Source of the DNA: Roseibium salinum
GTDB lineage: Bacteria > Pseudomonadota > Alphaproteobacteria > Rhizobiales > Stappiaceae
Direction of reading: 5' to 3'
NCBI RefSeq assembly: GCF_026240905.1
Contig: NZ_JAPEVI010000003.1
Coordinates: forward strand, 1,116,001 to 1,180,000
DNA length: 64,000 nucleotides
This document shows positions 36,798 through 46,613 of the stretch, piece by piece. The notes below the pieces were generated by a model. It was not told the DNA's origin. It saw only the letters and a list, made by a program, of their open reading frames with translations, and ran no database searches. The translations under genes and the position numbers were made by a program. The stretch's first letter is position 1; each line of letters opens with the position of its first letter.

Positions 36798-37988
36798 CTA
36801 TGAAATCCATCCAAACAGCAACTCCTGAAGTCCGTCGACAGCTCGGCTGAACAGCGTTCCTTCGTCAACGGAGCCCCCCGTCACCAGCGGTGCCCGGTAG
36901 ACGATGCCGTTCTTGCCGATGACATGCAGTTCTCCCGCCGGGGTGCCATTGGCAACCGGAGCCTTGAGCGGGCCCTCATAGACCACCCGAAGGCGATAAT
37001 CCAGGGTGCCGCCGCGGGCGAGCAGAACGTTTACATCATCCTTGGGCACCAACGGCACGTAGCCCGCGTTGCCGCCGAAGACCCAGCCCTGCGCGACGGT
37101 TTCACCGGCGGAATAGAGTTTCTTCACCGTGAAGAACTCCCAGGCACCTTCGACGACCTCCTTGAGGGACTGAAGCCGGTGCTTGTCCGATGTCAGGCCG
37201 GCGATAGCTGCGATGACCCTGCGTCCGTTGCGCTCAACGGATGCAAGGCCGGAATAGCCGTCCGACGGATCGGAGCCGGCGCCCAAGCCGTCCAGATCTC
37301 TGATTTCTCCAAGGAGCGGATTCTTGTTGCGCTGGAAAATCCCGTTCCAGGTGAATTCCGGCAGTGAGAAAAGCGGATAGAAGTTCGGGTGCTGATCCAG
37401 GATGTATTGTGCCAGCCGAGCCTGATCGCGCACCGTCGTGCGGCTTGGCTTTTCCGCATAGCCGGTCGGATTCGCGAGTTTCGTGTTTGTCATGCCGATC
37501 GAATGCGCCAGCTCGGTCATTCTCTCGGCAAAGGCCTCTTCGGAGCCGTCAATGCACTCGGCCAGCACGATGGCTGCATCATTGGCATTGTGAACCAGCA
37601 GGCCCTTGAGCAAGTCTTCGACGGCAATTTCCGATTTTATCGCGGCGAACATTGTCGCACCGCGCCCGGAAGGCGCGCCGCCGGTGCGCCAGGCGTGTTC
37701 GCTGACCTTGCAGAGCTGGTCGGAACGGATTTCATTTGCCTTCAACGCGTCAAAGACCGTGGCGGCCGTCATGACCTTGACAAGCGATCCCGGGGTGAAA
37801 GGCTCGTCCGGCGCCTTGGCAAACAGGATCGTTCCCGATGACGGTTCATACAAGAACGCCTTGGGGGCATTGGTGACAATGGTTTCGGCTGCGAGGCCGG
37901 TGTTTGATCCGGCAAGGCAAAAGCAGGCAAAAAGAAGCGATCCGAGCCAATGTCGACGCCGAAAGAGTCCAAAGCCCACTGAATGCAT
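36798..37988 (-). CDS. Penicillin-binding protein 5/6-like D,D-carboxypeptidase homologue with altered motifs
   Basis: Peptidase S11 family, 396 residues, with a signal peptide (LGSLLFACFCLAGSNTGLAA). It normally trims the terminal D-Ala of peptidoglycan pentapeptides in the periplasm. The SxxK motif is present (S68-L-V-K71). The SxN motif reads N134-A-N136 and the KTG triad reads G236-A-G238 in DGLGAGSDPSDGYSG, so two of three catalytic signatures are changed. The C-terminal beta domain (residues ~280-370) is kept. It may be a structural or regulatory homologue rather than an active enzyme. It lies upstream of tmk. Confidence 0.88.
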   Translation of the reverse strand: MHSVGFGLFRRRHWLGSLLFACFCLAGSNTGLAAETIVTNAPKAFLYEPSSGTILFAKAPDEPFTPGSLVKVMTAATVFDALKANEIRSDQLCKVSEHAWRTGGAPSGRGATMFAAIKSEIAVEDLLKGLLVHNANDAAIVLAECIDGSEEAFAERMTELAHSIGMTNTKLANPTGYAEKPSRTTVRDQARLAQYILDQHPNFYPLFSLPEFTWNGIFQRNKNPLLGEIRDLDGLGAGSDPSDGYSGLASVERNGRRVIAAIAGLTSDKHRLQSLKEVVEGAWEFFTVKKLYSAGETVAQGWVFGGNAGYVPLVPKDDVNVLLARGGTLDYRLRVVYEGPLKAPVANGTPAGELHVIGKNGIVYRAPLVTGGSVDEGTLFSRAVDGLQELLFGWIS

Positions 37989-38070
37989 TTAACTTGCTTG
38001 CCCGCCGATATTCATCCGGATCCTGGATCTTCCGTCGCCGCGATTCCTGCCCGGTTGACTATATCACCAT

Positions 38071-39114
38071 TTACTCGGCAACAGCGGTAGCCGCCAGCTG
38101 GCGCATCGACAGGCCGTTCCCGGCAGTGTCTGCCATTATGGCGTGAGCCTCGGAAATGCGCTGATTCGCAGTATAGGAAGAAACGGCACTTCCGCCCACG
38201 AGGCCTTTTGGAGGTGCGGGCAGAACGAGCACGCCCAAAGTGCCTTCTGCCCGTGCAGGTTCGGCGGTGTAGGCCGTTTCAGCGGATGTAAAGCGGTTGT
38301 TGGATGCGACCTGAATGGCCGGCTTACCCGCTTCGAACGCGATCGCGGGGTCGAACGCAACTGTCACGTCCGTAACGGTTTCGCTCTGATATGCCGTCGC
38401 AGCGGATGCCGTCACAAGATAAGGCCGCGAAGCAGGCGCCGGAACGCTGCCGAACGTGACCTGGGGTGCCGTTTCCAGTCTTTCGGGTTCAACCTGTGCG
38501 ATCATCGTACCCGGACGCGATGTCCCCGGCTCGGCCGCTCCCGGGCCACGGTAGGAGGCCATCAGGAAGGCCTCATCCTGTCCATGCAGCGGAGCCTTGC
38601 CGACATATTCGACCTTTACCTTGCCTATACCGGCCGACTTGGTGTCGAGCATGGTTGCCGCGCGCTCGGAAAGGTCGATTACACGGTTGCCGTGGAACGG
38701 GCCGCGATCGTTGACACGAACGATCATCGAGCGACCGTTGGCAACGTTGGTGACGCGCGCATAGGACGGCAGGGGCATCGTCGTGTGCGCCGCGGTGAGT
38801 GCGTTGCGGTCGAAGATTTCGCCATTCGCTGTCTTGCGGCCATGAAATGTCGGGCCGTACCAGGAGGCGAGACCGACCTTCTCATAGTCGGGATCGTGCT
38901 TGGGATAGTACCACTTGCCGGCAATCTTGTATTTCTTGCCGACGATGGCACGGCCACCGCCCTTGGGAACGGGCTGGCCTTCGGCCACCATTCGCGGGCT
39001 GCCCTTCACGCCGTATTTCTCTGGACTGAACTTGGATTTTTCCTGAGGAGTGGAACTGCAGGCTGCAACTGAGGAAACGGCCGCGATAACGATGACACCG
39101 GTGCGAAACCGCAA
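38071..39114 (-). CDS. rlpA: RlpA-family septal lytic transglycosylase / lipoprotein
   Basis: The double-psi beta-barrel domain is clear: GLASWYGPTFHGRKTANGE, ALTAAHTTMPLPS, VRVNDRGPFHGNRVIDLSERAA. A lipobox (SSVAAC) follows a short hydrophobic stretch (TGVIVIAAVSSVAA). The frame is open from ATG 39216, but that adds 34 polar residues before the signal; a TTG at 39114 puts the signal at the N-terminus and has AAGGA upstream, so I prefer it. No C-terminal SPOR domain is visible. Role in cell separation is inferred from the family. Confidence 0.85.
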   Translation of the reverse strand: MRFRTGVIVIAAVSSVAACSSTPQEKSKFSPEKYGVKGSPRMVAEGQPVPKGGGRAIVGKKYKIAGKWYYPKHDPDYEKVGLASWYGPTFHGRKTANGEIFDRNALTAAHTTMPLPSYARVTNVANGRSMIVRVNDRGPFHGNRVIDLSERAATMLDTKSAGIGKVKVEYVGKAPLHGQDEAFLMASYRGPGAAEPGTSRPGTMIAQVEPERLETAPQVTFGSVPAPASRPYLVTASAATAYQSETVTDVTVAFDPAIAFEAGKPAIQVASNNRFTSAETAYTAEPARAEGTLGVLVLPAPPKGLVGGSAVSSYTANQRISEAHAIMADTAGNGLSMRQLAATAVAE

Positions 39115-39216
39115 CCACCATCCTTCGGCGGTCTGTGTCCGCTCCTCGCTTGGCTCGGCTGGTTCCCCGAAAGACTTCGCTGCCAGCTGGCAAGCGTGCC
39201 CGCCTATCCCATGCAT

Positions 39217-39933
39217 ATTGCCGTCCTACTCACTTACGCGCTGGCGGCCCCGCAGCTCACGCAATCGTTTTCCGGCGCATGGTTCGCTCTGCACCGGTTT
39301 GTCAGGCTTCTGCTGATCCTGTGATCAGTCCCCGCAAGACACACTGCCCCCGCTGTGCATCCCACACTCGACGCCATACAAGCGCAAATTCATTACTTCA
39401 AAGTAAACCAACCGTCGAGAGCGCATTGATGCCTGTTTGCGGCAACCCACGGTTTTCTGAGGTCCCGCCACGGCAGGAGCAGGTCGCGATCCGTGTAAGT
39501 ATCTGGAATGATAGAAAACTTTATGCAATTGCGTGACGAAATCGTGGTGTTGCAGGAGGGACACAGTTTGGAAAAAATCGCAAAGGGCTCAGGCTGTGAT
39601 GCATGTCACATCCGGCCATGTCGATTTCGCCTAGGGTGACCTCATTGCCGGTGAATGCCCTGTCACCGCAATGCTGGACCCCACCTCCAGCACTGGCCGC
39701 CGGTCCAAATCCCTGCCCACGACACGGACCGGCGGCCCCTACTCTCCGGTGCCTCCGCGCATCTCCTGCCTTCCCGACTAACCAGGTGCGACCGGCAGAT
39801 GCCGGGGATGCCGCCTTCCACACGAATTTTCCAGCTTGCGAAAGGTGCAGCGCTGCTCACACTTGACTTTCGCCTCAAGACGAAGGAAACGGTGGGACTA
39901 CACAGCTTCGCTTCATGAGAGCGCAGACTGCGT
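39217..39933. other. 717-base gap between rlpA and tRNA-Ser
   Basis: No protein gene supported. The stretch should contain the rlpA promoter (minus strand) and the tRNA-Ser promoter (plus strand); a TTGACT occurs at 39862 but no good -10 follows. A small palindrome CTGATC-CTGT-GATCAG is near 39312. Base use is less GC-rich around 39500-39600. Confidence 0.4.
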
Positions 39934-40023
39934 GGTGAGGTGGCCGAGTGGTTTAAGGCAGCGGTCTTGAAAACCGCCGTGCGTGAGAGCGTACCGTGGG
40001 TTCGAATCCCACCCTCACCGCCA
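39934..40023 (+). tRNA. tRNA-Ser (anticodon UGA)
   Basis: A complete cloverleaf of 90 bases. The acceptor GGTGAGG pairs with CCTCACC; the discriminator is G and CCA is encoded. The anticodon stem is GCGGT/ACCGC with loop CTTGAAA (anticodon TGA at 39968-39970). The variable arm is long (GTGCGTGAGAGCGTAC), typical of tRNA-Ser, and the T arm contains GGTTCGAATCC. Confidence 0.97.
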
Positions 40024-40066
40024 TTAACTCCCTGAATTTATGTGATTTATGTCCCCAACTAGCTCC

Positions 40067-40094
40067 GCGAAGCGGGCCATGGTTAGCGCTTCGC
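40067..40094. terminator. Stem-loop after cydB and tRNA-Ser, possible bidirectional terminator
   Basis: GCGAAGCG and CGCTTCGC form a perfect 8-base stem around a 12-base loop. It lies between the 3' ends of tRNA-Ser (plus) and cydB (minus). No T-run follows on either strand. Confidence 0.45.
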
Positions 40095-40127
40095 CCTGTC
40101 GATGCGGATAGAGCCGGGCACAACGGG

Positions 40128-41132
40128 TCAGTGATACCCTTCCCCGGGGGCGATCTTGCCGCGGAAGATCCAATAGACGAAAGCGGTGTAGCCCAGCACA
40201 AGGGGCAGCAGGAAGACTGTGCCTACCAGAAAGAAGATCTGCGACGCCGGGGCGGCTGCCGTGTCCCAGAAGGTCAGGTGCGGCGGAACCAGGTAAGGCA
40301 TTGTGGAAATCACCAGCCCGGCATAGCCGAGCAGGAAGAGCCCGATGGTTCCGGCGAACGGCAGAACATTGTGGCCGCGTTCAATCCAGCGCCAGACGCC
40401 GTAAGAGAGTAGGGCGGCCGATAACGGGATTGGCCACAGCAGCAGGATATTGGGGACGGAGAACCATCGCTCTGCAATCCGATCGATGATAAGCGGCGTC
40501 CACAGGCTGATGACCGCCATCGCCGCCATTACCGCCAGGAGCAACCAGGGCGCGATGCGCCGGCCAAGCTCGCGGACAGGACCCGTTGTCCGCATGATGA
40601 GCCAGGTGGCGCCGAGCAACGCGTAGCCGGCGACAACCGAAAGGCCGACAAAAATCGAGAACGGCGTCAACCAGTCGAACGGTCCGCCGGCAAACTGTCC
40701 GTCCGCCACGTCGATGCCCTGCAGCAGACCGCCGAGGATAATGCCCTGCAGGAACGCGGCGACGATGGAGCCGCCGGCAAAGGCAATATCCCATTTGCGG
40801 TGACGCGGCTTGGATACCCATCGGAATTCAAAGGATACACCGCGGAAGACCAGAGCAAGCAACATCCCGAGGACCGGCAGGTAGAGCGCCGGCATGATGA
40901 TCGCATAGGCCATCGGGAAGGCGACCCACAGGCCCCCGCCACCCAGTACCAGCCATGTTTCGTTACCATCCCAGAAAGGTGCGACCGAATTCATCATCAG
41001 GTCGCGATCCTCTTCCTCGCGGGTGAAAGGAAACAGGATGGCGATGCCCAGATCAAAGCCGTCGAGGATGACGTAAATGGCCACGGCCGTACCGATCAGT
41101 CCGGCCCAGATGACGGGTAGATACCATTCCAT
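40128..41132 (-). CDS. cydB: Cytochrome bd ubiquinol oxidase subunit II
   Basis: 334 residues and about eight membrane helices. The start MEWYLPVIWAGLIGTAVAIY and the helix YVILDGFDLGIAILFPF are diagnostic of CydB. Together with CydA it oxidises quinol with high oxygen affinity. ATG 41132 lies seven bases after the cydA stop; the longer open frame upstream overlaps cydA and is rejected. I see no cydX-type small gene downstream. Confidence 0.94.
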   Translation of the reverse strand: MEWYLPVIWAGLIGTAVAIYVILDGFDLGIAILFPFTREEEDRDLMMNSVAPFWDGNETWLVLGGGGLWVAFPMAYAIIMPALYLPVLGMLLALVFRGVSFEFRWVSKPRHRKWDIAFAGGSIVAAFLQGIILGGLLQGIDVADGQFAGGPFDWLTPFSIFVGLSVVAGYALLGATWLIMRTTGPVRELGRRIAPWLLLAVMAAMAVISLWTPLIIDRIAERWFSVPNILLLWPIPLSAALLSYGVWRWIERGHNVLPFAGTIGLFLLGYAGLVISTMPYLVPPHLTFWDTAAAPASQIFFLVGTVFLLPLVLGYTAFVYWIFRGKIAPGEGYH

Positions 41133-41139
41133 TGCTTTC

Positions 41140-42576
41140 TCATCCCTCCCGATTGCCGAGCGACCGTCCAGGGGCGCCCGCCGGTCCGCGGCCGGTCGCA
41201 TCGCGCGTTGCCTCTTCTGCGGCCGAGATCGGCCGGTTCGGCATTCCTTCATGCGCCGTCGGAGCTTCTTCCTTCGGACCGCGGTTGATCAGCCGGTTGA
41301 TGTAGAAGACGCCCGTTGAAAACACGATGCCGTATATGAAGACGAAGAGCGCCAGCGTGGTTGCCACGCTGGCGCCGGGAACGGGCGAAACGCCATCGGC
41401 GGTGCGCATCAGTCCGTGAACGAGCCACGGCTGCCTGCCCTGCTCCGTCACGATCCAGCCGGCCAGGATGGCGATGAAACCGAGTGGCCACATGTAGGAA
41501 GCCGCGCGCAGATAGAGACGATTGTCGAACAGGCGCCCGCGCCACCAGAGATATCCTCCCCACACACCCATCGCGATCAGGATCAGGCCGATCCCGATCA
41601 TGATGCGGAAGGCGAAGAAAACATTGGCGACGGGTGGCCATTCGTCCTCCGGAAACTGCTCGAGGCCGGCATACGTCCCGCCCCATTCATGGGTCAGGAT
41701 CAGACCGCCTAGGCCCGGTATGGCGATCTCGAAATGGTTCTCCCGGGCTTCTTCATCGGGCAATCCGAACAGCACGAAGGCGCTGTCGTCCGCCTCGCGC
41801 CAATGAGCCTCCATGGCCGCAACTTTTGCAGGCTGATGCTCGAGCGTGTTGAGGCCGTGCAGATCGCCGACAATGAGTTGCAACGGCGCGGAAACTGCGA
41901 TCATGCCGACCGCCATGCGGAGCATGATGCGGCTTTGTCCGATATGGCGGCCGGCCAGCAGGTAGCGTGCGCCGACGGCCAGAACGACTGCGGCCGTCGT
42001 CAGGTAGGCCGCATTCAGCATGTGGGCAAGCCGATAAGGAAAGCTCGGATTGAAGATCACCTGGAGCCAATTGAGAGGATAGGCGATGCCATCGTGTACC
42101 TCGTGCCCGGCGGGCGTGTGCATCCAGCTATTGGCGGCGAGAATCCAGAAGGCGCTGATAGCCGTCCCGATTGCAACCAGCACTGCCGACAGCGTCACAA
42201 GCCAGTCGGGAAACCGGTTCCAGCCGAACAGCATGATGCCCAGAAAGGTGGCCTCCAGATAAAACGCCGTCAGCACCTCATAGCCGATGAGCGGGCCGAT
42301 GACGTTGCCGCTGAATTGCGAAAAGCGGCTCCAGTTGGTGCCGAACTGGTAGGAAAGAACGATCCCGGAGACGACGCCCATGGCGAACGAGACGGCGAAG
42401 ATCTTGGTCCAGAAACGCGCCAACCGACGATATCTCTCCTCGCTGGTGGCCATCCACATGAGAAGGAGTACGGCAATAAAGGCAGAGAGTCCGATGGTGA
42501 AGGCGGGAAAGATGATGTGAAACGAAACCGTGAACGCAAACTGGATACGCGCAAGAATTACCGGATCAAACTCCAT
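41140..42576 (-). CDS. cydA: Cytochrome bd ubiquinol oxidase subunit I (short Q-loop type)
   Basis: 478 residues carrying the heme ligands and quinol site: ARIQFAFTVSFHIIFPAF with the b595-ligand His, a helix pair around KIFAVSFAMGVVSGIVLSYQFGTNW, and GWIVTEQGRQPW. It is about 45 residues shorter than E. coli CydA (522), which fits the short Q-loop, cyanide-insensitive (Cio) group. A strong AGGAGAGG precedes the ATG. No FNR box is visible in the 207 bases upstream. Confidence 0.94.
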   Translation of the reverse strand: MEFDPVILARIQFAFTVSFHIIFPAFTIGLSAFIAVLLLMWMATSEERYRRLARFWTKIFAVSFAMGVVSGIVLSYQFGTNWSRFSQFSGNVIGPLIGYEVLTAFYLEATFLGIMLFGWNRFPDWLVTLSAVLVAIGTAISAFWILAANSWMHTPAGHEVHDGIAYPLNWLQVIFNPSFPYRLAHMLNAAYLTTAAVVLAVGARYLLAGRHIGQSRIMLRMAVGMIAVSAPLQLIVGDLHGLNTLEHQPAKVAAMEAHWREADDSAFVLFGLPDEEARENHFEIAIPGLGGLILTHEWGGTYAGLEQFPEDEWPPVANVFFAFRIMIGIGLILIAMGVWGGYLWWRGRLFDNRLYLRAASYMWPLGFIAILAGWIVTEQGRQPWLVHGLMRTADGVSPVPGASVATTLALFVFIYGIVFSTGVFYINRLINRGPKEEAPTAHEGMPNRPISAAEEATRDATGRGPAGAPGRSLGNREG

Positions 42577-42783
42577 GCCCCCTCTCCTGCCGCCGGCGAA
42601 CTGGATTTCCGTTTCCAAGGGCAGGACCAATACGAATACGGCCCTACAAGAACGACGAACGCGTTTGCACCGGAAAAGGTTCCTGCAGCATAGAGGATGT
42701 CAGACGTGCGAGGTCATGCTGCCGGCGGATGCGAGACCGTTGCTCCGCAAGGCGGGCAAACCCCGGCAGCATGATGACCGCAT

Positions 42784-44741
42784 TCAAATTCCGGAGAGGC
42801 TGCGGTGGCTGTGCTCGGCGAAGAACAGGGTGGTGATGTCGTCAATCGCCATCGGACCGCCGAACAGGTAGCCTTGGCCGTTCTTGCAGCCGATCTCGAC
42901 CAGAGCGTCACGCTGTTCGATGGTTTCGATACCCTCGACAAGGACCCGCGATCCCATCGTCTCGGCAATGCCGAGAACCAGCTTCAGGACGTCGCGCTGC
43001 TTCCGATCCCTGACGGCCTTGGCTGCGAACGACCGGTCGATCTTGATTTCGTCCCAGTGGAAGTCCGTCAGATAGGACAGGGCCGAATAGCCTACACCGA
43101 AATCGTCGAGGGAGATGCCGATCCCGAGAGCGCGGAGCTGCGACAGGGTCTCCTGTATCCGCTTCAGGTCGTTCATCATGGTCGATTCGGTGACTTCCAG
43201 CTTCAACCTTCTGGCTGGAAACCCCGTGCGCGCAAGGCATTCTTCAAGCATGCCGACCACATCGTCGCTGAGGATCTGGGCAACGGAAAGATTGACCGAA
43301 AGCGTCAGTTCGACCGGCAGAAGCTGCACTTCGTTGCAGGAGGTTTCCATGATTTTCCAGCCGAGCGGGACGATGTCACCGTTTCCCTCGGCTATCGGAA
43401 TGAATTCGGACGGAGAGATCCACCCAAGCTCGGCATGATACCACCGCGCCAGCGCCTCCACACCGAAAACCCGGCCCGACTCCAGGTTGAACTGGGGTTG
43501 GAAATGCGGCAGGCACTCATTGGTTTCAACGGCCCGTGCCAGTGCGCCCTCGACCACGGCACGGCGCTCGATCTCGGCACGCATCACCGTCTGATACGCG
43601 ACCACGCGGCGGCGTCCGTTGGTCACGGCGTTGCAGGCCGCCAGTTCGGCATTGCGAATGACGTCCGTCGGTTCCCGATCTGCGTCATGGGCGTCGGCGT
43701 GACCGATTGCCGGTGTGATCACAAAGGAGCCATGTTCCGTCGCGATCGGCCTCAGGAACGGCGCACGGATCCGGTCGGCGATGTCGGCGGTGGTGAGACC
43801 GAGTTCTTCGTCGGAGACAGTCAGGATGAGAAATCCCTTGCCACCCGCCCGCGCCAGGCAGCCTCTTGTGTCAAGCGGATCGACGGCATGGCGAAGGAGA
43901 TCCGCCGCGCCAGCCAGGACCGCGTCCTCCGCCCTTTGGTCGAAATTGACGGTCGTCGGCAGCCGGCTTTCCAGATCGACACAGAAGACGCTCAATGTTT
44001 GGTTCCGGGTCAGATCCCGGCGCGCCGCGCAAACGCGTTCGGCAAAGATCCGGTGGTTGATCAGTCCGGTCACGCCGTCATGATCGAGCCTTCTTGCCAG
44101 CCGTTCCCCCCGCTCCTGTTCTGCCTGGTTTTCCCTTTTAAGATCGGCATTCCGGCGAAGCAGGTACCAGATCCAGGCAAGAACGATGAAAAGCAGGGCA
44201 AGGGTCAACCCGGCCTGGATTTTCTGGTGAAGCAGCAGCGTTTGGCGTGCGGATTCGGACTGTGTCGCAGCCCGCGCGGCTACGGTTGCGCCGACTTGTC
44301 CAAGCGACCCGCCGACGGACTGCAACGTTCCCAGTGCCTGATCGACAGACCCGGGGCCCTTGAGATCATCGAGGACGGTTTCCAGACTGCGGATTTCCTT
44401 CAGCGCGCCGGTCAGTTTCACACGGTCGGGGCCCGATGTTTTGGCTAGCGCGCCATAGTCGGTGGCCCGCCAGGCCTCCAGCGAGGTGAGCAAACTGTGG
44501 TATGCGCGCTTTGCGGCAGACTTGTCCTCCGGCTCGCTCAAGGCGCCATAACGCGCCACGCGTTTTTCCAGCTCAGACGTGCTGAAAAGGAGACTGTCGG
44601 CCAGGATGGAGGTTTCAAGACGTGTTTGTTCGCGCAAGTGGATTTGCGCCTGGAGCAGAAATAAACTGTTCAGTCCCAACAATACCAAAAAATGCAACTA
44701 AGAGACGGGATCGCGACGCGCAACAGTCTTTCAAATTGCAT
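42784..44741 (-). CDS. Membrane EAL phosphodiesterase with degenerate GGDEF, frameshifted near its start
   Basis: Degrades cyclic-di-GMP. Two membrane helices flank a ~130-residue periplasmic sensor region. Then comes a GGDEF-like domain with the motif changed to GGKGF (RAGGKGFLIL), so it probably does not make c-di-GMP. The EAL domain has its catalytic signatures: VFGVEALARW, LSVNLSVAQ, LEVTEST, SLDDFGVGYSALSYL, IKIDRSF and LVEGIE. The main frame opens at a TTG (44697) directly after a stop. The natural start, ATG 44741 (MQFERLLRVAIPSL), joins it if one T is added to the T6 run at 44687-44692, giving 652 residues. Confidence 0.9.
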
Positions 44742-45408
44742 CGGCTGATCCGCCCAGGTGACAGAAAGCTTTGCCCGACACAAATGGGTCCTTTCAACAG
44801 TCCAATCCGGTCGTATGTCTTGGTTTTCGGACCAACCGGAGCCCCCGGTTTGTCGGAATTGGGAAAGGGCCCAAGGTTCTGTTCCTTGTGGCCTCCCCCG
44901 GCGATTAACAACCAGTGCACGTTTTAGCGAAGGAAACTTTCACGTAACTTGCGGACGGATTGCGATTTGGTTTTTTAGAGTCCGTAGAGGGGCAATTCAT
45001 CCCTGAATTCCACGTTAGCGAGTATTAGACACGAGAACCGTTAATACCCTCTAAATCCCCGCAAAATGCGGCGTTTTCAACAAAAAGCGGCAGGAATCTG
45101 CGATTTTTTAAGGATTTTCGGGTGCGCGGCAACGTCCAGGGATTTGGCGTGAAAGCCGGATGGTGCGTGACGGTCGGAAATTGCCGTGCAACCAGAAGGA
45201 GAGGACCGGTGAGGCGCCGGCATCTGGTCACCTCGCAGCCAGATCACCTGTAGGGAATAGTCATTTTGAAGAGTAGGTTAGTGTCGCTACTTCGACCGTT
45301 ACAAAAGCATGCTTCTTCAAGTTTCTGAAAAATATATATTTTGATTTCATGGGGTAAGGACCGAGACCGAGGCACGGCATGAGTGCTCCGGACAGTTTTC
45401 GACGGAAG
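44742..45408. other. 667-base gap between the EAL gene and the BMP operon terminator
   Basis: No gene supported. It is more AT-rich than the rest of the window, notably 45030-45120 and 45300-45350. A 14-base perfect palindrome AAAATATATATTTT lies at 45329-45342. It must contain the EAL-gene promoter near its left end. The rest is unexplained and could hold a small RNA. Confidence 0.4.
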
Positions 45409-45440
45409 GGTCGGTCCGGGAGACGCATCCCGGACCGACC
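45409..45440 (-). terminator. Strong stem-loop terminator after the purine operon
   Basis: GGTCGGTCCGGGA and TCCCGGACCGACC form a perfect 13-base stem with a 6-base loop, nine bases after the stop of the BMP gene. The following tract is only mildly T-rich (CTTCCGTC). Confidence 0.75.
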
Positions 45441-45449
45441 AGTCAAGGA

Positions 45450-46514
45450 TTACTGCGGCAGCTTGTCGTCGACGCCCTGGACATACCAGTTCATGCCGAG
45501 GATTTCGCCGTCGTCGAGGGTGACACCCTCGTCAGCGGCAACCGTGCCATCCTGCTTGATTATGGGGCCGGTAAAGGGCTCCCATCCACCGGAGATCTTG
45601 GCTTCGGTCGCTTTTGCCATCTCCACAACGTCGTCCGGCAGGTTCGTGTAGGGCGCCATCACGACGTGGCCTTCGGCCAGACCGGCCCAGGTGCTCTCCG
45701 ATTCCCACGTGCCGTCGAGGACAGCCTGAATGCGCTCGATGTAGTATGGCCCCCATTCATCGACAATCGCCGTGTATTGCGCGTCCGGGGCAAACTCGAT
45801 CATGTCGGAGGCTTGGCCAAAGCCATGTATGCCGCGTTCCTGAGCGACCTGAAGCGGAGCCGTGGAATCCGTGTGCTGCGAGATGATGTCGGCGCCCTGG
45901 TCGATCAGCGCCTTGGCGGCGTCAGCTTCCTTGCCCGGATCGAACCACGTATTGGCCCAGACCACTTTCACTTTGAAGTCCGGATCGATGGACTGAGCGC
46001 CGAGCATGAAGGCGTTGATGCCCGAGACCACTTCCGGAATCGGGAAGGAGGCAATGTAGCCTGCCACGCCCGTCTTGGACTGTTTGGCGGCAATCTGGCC
46101 GATGATGTAGCGGCCTTCATGGAACTTGGAGTTATAGGTCGCAACGTTTTCGGCGGTCTTGTAGCCTGTTGCGTGCTCGAACTTCACTTCCGGGAATTTC
46201 TTCGCGACCTTGATGGTCGGGTTCATGTAGCCGAAAGAGGTGGTGAAGATGATATCGCAGCCTTCCCGGGCGAAGCGCTCGATCGCGCGTTCGGCATCAG
46301 GGCCCTCCGGCACGCTTTCCAGATAAGCGGTTTCGACCTTGTCGCCGAAATGTTCCTCAACGGAGAGACGGCCCTGATCGTGCTGGTAGGACCAGCCGAA
46401 ATCACCGACCGGACCGACATAGATGTAGCAGGCTTTTACGTCAGCCGCATTGGCGGCGGAGCCGGCAGCCGCGAATGCGGCGGCAGCTACGGTGGCTTTC
46501 AAAAAAGATTTCAT
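45450..46514 (-). CDS. BMP-family substrate-binding protein of a nucleoside/purine ABC transporter
   Basis: A periplasmic binding protein. After a signal peptide (TVAAAAFAAAGSAANA) the 354-residue protein has the BMP/PnrA fold: CYIYVGPVGDFGWSYQHDQG, FTTSFGYMNP, YIIGQIAAKQSKTGVAGYI and QHTDSTAPLQ. These proteins bind purine nucleosides or related compounds; the adjoining xanthine dehydrogenase genes support a purine substrate. ATG 46514 is preferred to the ATG three codons upstream because GAGGGG is 10 bases away from it. Confidence 0.9.
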   Translation of the reverse strand: MKSFLKATVAAAAFAAAGSAANAADVKACYIYVGPVGDFGWSYQHDQGRLSVEEHFGDKVETAYLESVPEGPDAERAIERFAREGCDIIFTTSFGYMNPTIKVAKKFPEVKFEHATGYKTAENVATYNSKFHEGRYIIGQIAAKQSKTGVAGYIASFPIPEVVSGINAFMLGAQSIDPDFKVKVVWANTWFDPGKEADAAKALIDQGADIISQHTDSTAPLQVAQERGIHGFGQASDMIEFAPDAQYTAIVDEWGPYYIERIQAVLDGTWESESTWAGLAEGHVVMAPYTNLPDDVVEMAKATEAKISGGWEPFTGPIIKQDGTVAADEGVTLDDGEILGMNWYVQGVDDKLPQ

Positions 46515-46613
46515 GTGTGTCATTCCCCTCTGTTTTGATCTCTCTATAGCGATCTTGTGAACCGCCCTGCCCCTGATCGCTTTGAGGTGGCGGGCGTGAC
46601 CGGTGTTGCTGGT

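Noticed and set aside
42805..44448. 547-codon plus-strand frame opposite the EAL gene
   Set aside because: Shadow of a well-supported EAL protein.
44615..44920. Small minus-strand frame upstream of the EAL gene
   Set aside because: It overlaps the frameshifted EAL start and reads the alternative frame of the same DNA.
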